This document shows positions 60,736-64,000 of a stretch of 64,000 bases of DNA, in pieces (the stretch's first letter is position 1; each line of letters begins with the position of its first letter). Made by a program: the position numbers and the translations under genes. Origin of the DNA: a bacterium (GTDB lineage: Bacteria; SZUA-79; Acidulodesulfobacterales; Acidulodesulfobacteraceae); the NCBI GenBank assembly GCA_021777135.1, contig JAJYDX010000001.1:524947-588946 (forward strand), written 5' to 3'. Below the pieces are notes generated by a model that was not told the origin of the DNA, searched no databases, and worked only from the letters and a program-made list of their open reading frames with translations.

Positions 60736-61530
60736 ATGCCCGCTTACGATGAAGAATTTATAAATTACTTAGATTTTGCTGAAGGACTTGCCAAAGACTG
60801 CGGGAAAATTATCTCTAAAAATTTCAGAAAAAATCATACCGTAAAATATAAGGGTCCGGTAGATATAGTTACTGAAGCGGATGCGGCTTCACAGGATTAC
60901 GCGGTTGCCAGTATAAAAAAAGCATTCCCTTCCCATTCTATACTTGCCGAAGAAGATAATTTAAATGTTTCTAACGATTCGCCATTTAAATGGATTATAG
61001 ACCCTTTGGACGGTACGACGAATTATGCCCACGGACTCCCGATATTTTGTTTTTCAGCGGCTTTGGAAAAAGACTCGGAAATAATTATGGGATGCGCGTA
61101 TAATCCTATATCTAAAGAAATGTTTTGTGCGGTTAAAAACGGCGGCGCATATTTAAACGGCAAAAAAATAAGCGTTTCTAAAACAACATCTTTCGAAAGA
61201 AGCTTATTGTCAACCGGTTTTCCATACGATAAGAAAGTTAATCCAGACAATAACTTAGACCATTTCAGGGATATTTCCATCGAAGTAAGAGGCATAAGAC
61301 GTTTAGGCTCTGCGGTTTTAGATATTTGTTACGTTGCCGCCGGATTTTTAGATGGATATTGGGAATTAAACCTTAACCCATGGGATATGGCATCTGGAAG
61401 CATAATAATAAAAGAAGCAGGAGGAGTAGTTAGTGATTTTTGCAAAGGTCCTTTAAATATTTATAAAAAAAGAATACTTGCTTCAAACGGTTTGATTCAT
61501 GACCGGATGTCAAAAATTTTATGCAAATGA
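60736..61530 (+). CDS. suhB: Inositol monophosphatase family protein (SuhB-like)
   Basis: A 264-residue magnesium- or lithium-sensitive phosphatase. The motifs are GPVDIVTEADAASQD, EEDN, DPLDGTTNYAHGLP and WDMASGSIIIKEAGG, with all metal residues in place. SuhB acts on inositol phosphate, and in Escherichia coli also joins a transcription antitermination complex; other family members act on fructose 1,6-bisphosphate or histidinol phosphate. It follows the chaperone gene by 21 bases and precedes mrdA by three. Confidence 0.9.
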   Translation: MPAYDEEFINYLDFAEGLAKDCGKIISKNFRKNHTVKYKGPVDIVTEADAASQDYAVASIKKAFPSHSILAEEDNLNVSNDSPFKWIIDPLDGTTNYAHGLPIFCFSAALEKDSEIIMGCAYNPISKEMFCAVKNGGAYLNGKKISVSKTTSFERSLLSTGFPYDKKVNPDNNLDHFRDISIEVRGIRRLGSAVLDICYVAAGFLDGYWELNLNPWDMASGSIIIKEAGGVVSDFCKGPLNIYKKRILASNGLIHDRMSKILCK

Positions 61531-61533
61531 AAT

Positions 61534-63450
61534 ATGTCTTCGCTATATAAAGAAAACGGAATATTAAGGGAACAAAAAAACAGGATTAACATACTTGCGA
61601 TTGCCTTTACGATACTTCTTTTAATCTTGATATGCAGGCTTTTTTACCTTCAGGTTTTACAGGGCGGCTATTATTACAAATTAGCAAAAGATAACGCCAC
61701 CAGGGTAATATATCTAACAGCGCCTAGGGGCGACATACTTTCCAGCAATGGAAAAATTTTTGTGGATAACGAATCATCGTTTAATATTGCGGTAACTTTA
61801 TCCCGTGTAAAAAACAAGAAAAAGGAGTTTAAGTTTCTTGCCAATTTAATGCATAAAAGCTATAGAAAACTTCTGGAAAAAACAAAAAAAGAAGAATTTT
61901 TACCTCCATACGAGCCTATTATTTTAATCAGAAATATTCCTATTAAAGAATTATCCAAATTTGAAGTAAACAAGCTTTTTCTAAAAGGTTTTTTTATAGC
62001 AAAAATTCCTATAAGGCATTATCCTTATAAAAAGATGGGAGCTCAGATTTTCGGCTATGTCGGTCCTGTATCTTCGTCTGAGCTAAAGGAAAAAAAATAC
62101 AGTTATCTTAACTCGTCGGATATAATAGGCGAAACAGGACTGGAATATTACTATCAACAATATCTACACGGTAAAGACGGAGAAAAAAGAATAGTTGTTA
62201 ATTCTAAGGGCGAACCTATAGGGAATGTTGTTATTAAAAAGCCATTTATGGGTGCCAATATATATACTACGCTTGATTTTTCCCTGCAGAAACTTGCGTA
62301 CAGGCTTATGAAAAAAAGAGAGGGAGCGGTTATTGCAGTAGACCCTAACAATGGAAGAGTTCTTGCTATGGTTTCGACCCCGTCTTTTAACCCTTTTTAT
62401 TTCTCCGAAGGCATTGACAGTAAACATTGGAATGCTATTATAAACAACGACGAACATCCTTTACAGAACAAAGGAATTCAAAATGCGCTTGCTCCGGGTT
62501 CGACTTTTAAGGCTGTAGCTTCTCTGGCGGCGCTATCTTTACACCTTATTACTCCTGAAGAAAAAATTTATTCAGGTCCTACTTTTAAGCTTGGCAATGC
62601 CGTATTTTACAACTGGAATCCCTATCAAAATTCTAAGGTAAACTTATACAGGGCAATCGCTGAGTCCGTCGATACATATTTTTATTCGATAGGCGTAAGG
62701 ATAGGTATTGACCAGCTGGCTGAGTATGCTCGCAGGTTAGGTTTAGGAGAGAAAACAGGAATTGATCTTCCGGATGAAAATCCCGGATTTATACCTACTA
62801 AAAATCTTGTTTACAAAAGGTATCATAGCCGGTGGTACAAAGGTTCAACGCTTTCGGCTATCATAGGGCAGAGTTACGATCTCGTATCTCCAATTCAGCT
62901 TCTAATGGCGTATAGCGCCATTGCAAACGGCGGAAATTTATACAGGCCTTTCCTGTTAAAAAAAATAGTATCATGGAATGGAAAAACATTAAAAGAAATG
63001 AAGCCTAAATTTATAAGGAGCATAAATATAAAACAAAGATATCTTAAAGCCGTTAGAAAGGGGCTTTGCGACGTCGTGAGCAAAGATTACGGAACGGCGA
63101 TAAACGCCAGAATAAAAGGCATAAAATTTTGTGGAAAAACTGGAACCGCCCAGATTATTTCAAAAACATATTCCATTTACGATATAAAATATATACCCAG
63201 AAAATATCGTGACAACGCATGGTTTGTCGGATTCGCACCTCTTAAAAATCCTAAAATAGCCGTAGTAGTATTAGATATGCATGCAAAGTTTCTTGGAGCA
63301 AATGCGGCGGTTATCGCTAAAAAAATAGTTGAGAAATATTTAGAACAAAAAGGACTATGGAAACCGCCTATACATAAAAACGTTAAAAAAGGCAAAAAAG
63401 GCAAAAACAAACCGCCTAAACTGCCAAGTTTTATATACACGAGTTTTTGA
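61534..63450 (+). CDS. mrdA: Penicillin-binding protein 2 (elongation transpeptidase)
   Basis: Cross-links peptidoglycan in side-wall growth with RodA. The 638-residue protein has one membrane helix (about 18-38), the dimerisation region, and the transpeptidase domain with active Ser323 in STFK, the SVD triad (378-380) where PBP2 proteins have SxD, and KTG (535-537). The C-terminus is lysine-rich and extends about 25 residues. It is followed by rodA with a one-base gap. Confidence 0.96.
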   Translation: MSSLYKENGILREQKNRINILAIAFTILLLILICRLFYLQVLQGGYYYKLAKDNATRVIYLTAPRGDILSSNGKIFVDNESSFNIAVTLSRVKNKKKEFKFLANLMHKSYRKLLEKTKKEEFLPPYEPIILIRNIPIKELSKFEVNKLFLKGFFIAKIPIRHYPYKKMGAQIFGYVGPVSSSELKEKKYSYLNSSDIIGETGLEYYYQQYLHGKDGEKRIVVNSKGEPIGNVVIKKPFMGANIYTTLDFSLQKLAYRLMKKREGAVIAVDPNNGRVLAMVSTPSFNPFYFSEGIDSKHWNAIINNDEHPLQNKGIQNALAPGSTFKAVASLAALSLHLITPEEKIYSGPTFKLGNAVFYNWNPYQNSKVNLYRAIAESVDTYFYSIGVRIGIDQLAEYARRLGLGEKTGIDLPDENPGFIPTKNLVYKRYHSRWYKGSTLSAIIGQSYDLVSPIQLLMAYSAIANGGNLYRPFLLKKIVSWNGKTLKEMKPKFIRSINIKQRYLKAVRKGLCDVVSKDYGTAINARIKGIKFCGKTGTAQIISKTYSIYDIKYIPRKYRDNAWFVGFAPLKNPKIAVVVLDMHAKFLGANAAVIAKKIVEKYLEQKGLWKPPIHKNVKKGKKGKNKPPKLPSFIYTSF

Positions 63451-63451
63451 T

Positions 63452-64000
63452 ATGAAAATACTAGACAATCAATACGCAAAGAATTTCGATTTTATAATGT
63501 TTTTTACAGTTATTATAATATCGGCTATAGGTATCGTCAACCTATACGGTTCGCTGAGCGTAAACCATAAGGATTTTTTTGACCCATATGTAATAAAACA
63601 GATTATATGGTTTTTAATAGCATTCTTTATTATGTTCGTTATAATAACGATTGATTATAATACGCTTATAGAAGTCGCTCATTATATTTACGGCTTTATC
63701 TTGATATTAATTACCGTAGTTCTCGTAAAAGGCAGGATTACGCATGGGGCTTCAAGATGGATTTCCCTGGGAATGTTTTCTTTCCAGCCGTCAGAACTTA
63801 TGAAGATAGCTTTAATATTTACGCTTACGAAATATTTTGTTTCTTATGAAAATAAAAAGGGTTATTCTATATTGGGACTTACCGTTCCTTTTTTGACAAT
63901 TCTTCTGCCTGTGCTTTTAATAGCCAAGGAGCCTGACCTTGGAACCGCCCTTATAGTTTTATTTATCGGTATTATCATGATTTTTCTTGCAGGGATAAAA
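63452..64000 (+). CDS. rodA: Rod-shape peptidoglycan glycosyltransferase RodA, N-terminal part (cut by window edge)
   Basis: Not in the track because it runs off the right edge; I translated 183 codons without a stop from the ATG at 63452. It is a SEDS polymerase partner of PBP2. The first membrane helices are seen, with SRWISLGMFSFQPSELMKIAL (positions about 104-124) and KEPDLGTALIV near the end, both typical RodA/FtsW blocks. It follows mrdA directly. The remainder and any downstream gene are outside the window. Confidence 0.95.
   Translation, partial: MKILDNQYAKNFDFIMFFTVIIISAIGIVNLYGSLSVNHKDFFDPYVIKQIIWFLIAFFIMFVIITIDYNTLIEVAHYIYGFILILITVVLVKGRITHGASRWISLGMFSFQPSELMKIALIFTLTKYFVSYENKKGYSILGLTVPFLTILLPVLLIAKEPDLGTALIVLFIGIIMIFLAGIK

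Noticed and set aside
1-64000. CRISPR array, insertion sequence, prophage or defence island
   Set aside because: No regularly spaced repeats, transposase, integrase, nuclease-methylase pair or other defence gene was found; the segment is core housekeeping DNA.

Overview
The window is a gene-dense, AT-rich (by eye roughly one third GC) bacterial chromosome segment made almost entirely of housekeeping genes. Cell-type markers are Gram-negative: a phosphoheptose isomerase for lipopolysaccharide heptose, a type IV pilus secretin with PilM/N/O, TatC, SecDF-YajC and two lipoprotein signal peptides. Sulfide:quinone oxidoreductase, TusA, iron superoxide dismutase and two rubredoxins suggest an anaerobe or microaerophile with sulfur metabolism that meets oxygen. 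I infer a deltaproteobacterium-like lineage (for example the acidophilic Acidulodesulfobacterium/Sva0485 group), but the sequence alone does not prove this. No insertion sequence, prophage, CRISPR array or other obvious mobile element is seen.

Layout. 1-4.0 kb: a globin-coupled sensor running off the left edge, divergent from a sulfide:quinone oxidoreductase with a small partner ORF; Fe-SOD; a decayed J-domain remnant; tRNA-Lys; a 49-residue membrane peptide gene. 4.0-9.4 kb (+): thiE, thiC, a DUF815 ATPase and a membrane diguanylate cyclase. 9.4-10.6 kb (-): a protoglobin-HD-GYP protein, tail to tail with the cyclase. 10.7-17.9 kb: a ROK kinase, then on the minus strand the ribosomal/replication operon rpsF-rpsR-DUF2232-rplI-dnaB, a B12-radical SAM enzyme and yggT-divIVA. 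18-26 kb: polX-thiD, a DsbA-like protein, two rubredoxins, argS, and two oligopeptide-type ABC ATPases without permeases. 26-34 kb: dksA-like, dgt, and a minus-strand run purH-purD-DMT transporter-yrdC/sua5-mtnP-purE-gmhA. 34-40.7 kb (+): small lipoprotein, PfkB kinase, TPR lipoprotein, RodZ-like protein, a minus-strand ExxE membrane protein, tusA, pilP-like, pilQ, tatC. 40.7-50.1 kb (-): one long run queA-tgt-yajC-secD-secF-recJ-pilM-pilN-pilO. 50.2-57.1 kb (+): tmk, holB, ricT-like, metG, a TatD-radical SAM fusion and a YhaM-like HD protein. 57.2-64 kb (+): the elongasome cluster mreB-mreC-mreD-(SurA/PpiD-like)-suhB-mrdA-rodA, with rodA cut by the right edge.

How the parts fit. The strongest themes are cell elongation (mreBCD, PBP2, RodA), type IV pilus assembly split into two convergent arms, protein export (SecDF, YajC, TatC), thiamine synthesis (ThiC, ThiD, ThiE), purine synthesis (PurE, PurD, PurH), and tRNA modification (QueA, Tgt, Sua5/YrdC). 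Two separate globin-coupled sensors, one fused to a c-di-GMP phosphodiesterase, plus a periplasm-sensing diguanylate cyclase, point to gas- or oxygen-controlled c-di-GMP signalling. I see no clear wholly new multi-gene system; the best leads are the globin sensor/SQR divergon with its perfect 24-bp palindrome, the two-ExxE membrane protein next to tusA, and the B12-radical SAM enzyme that resembles hopanoid C-3 methylase. No stretch longer than 300 bases is left without a gene once the small features below are included.
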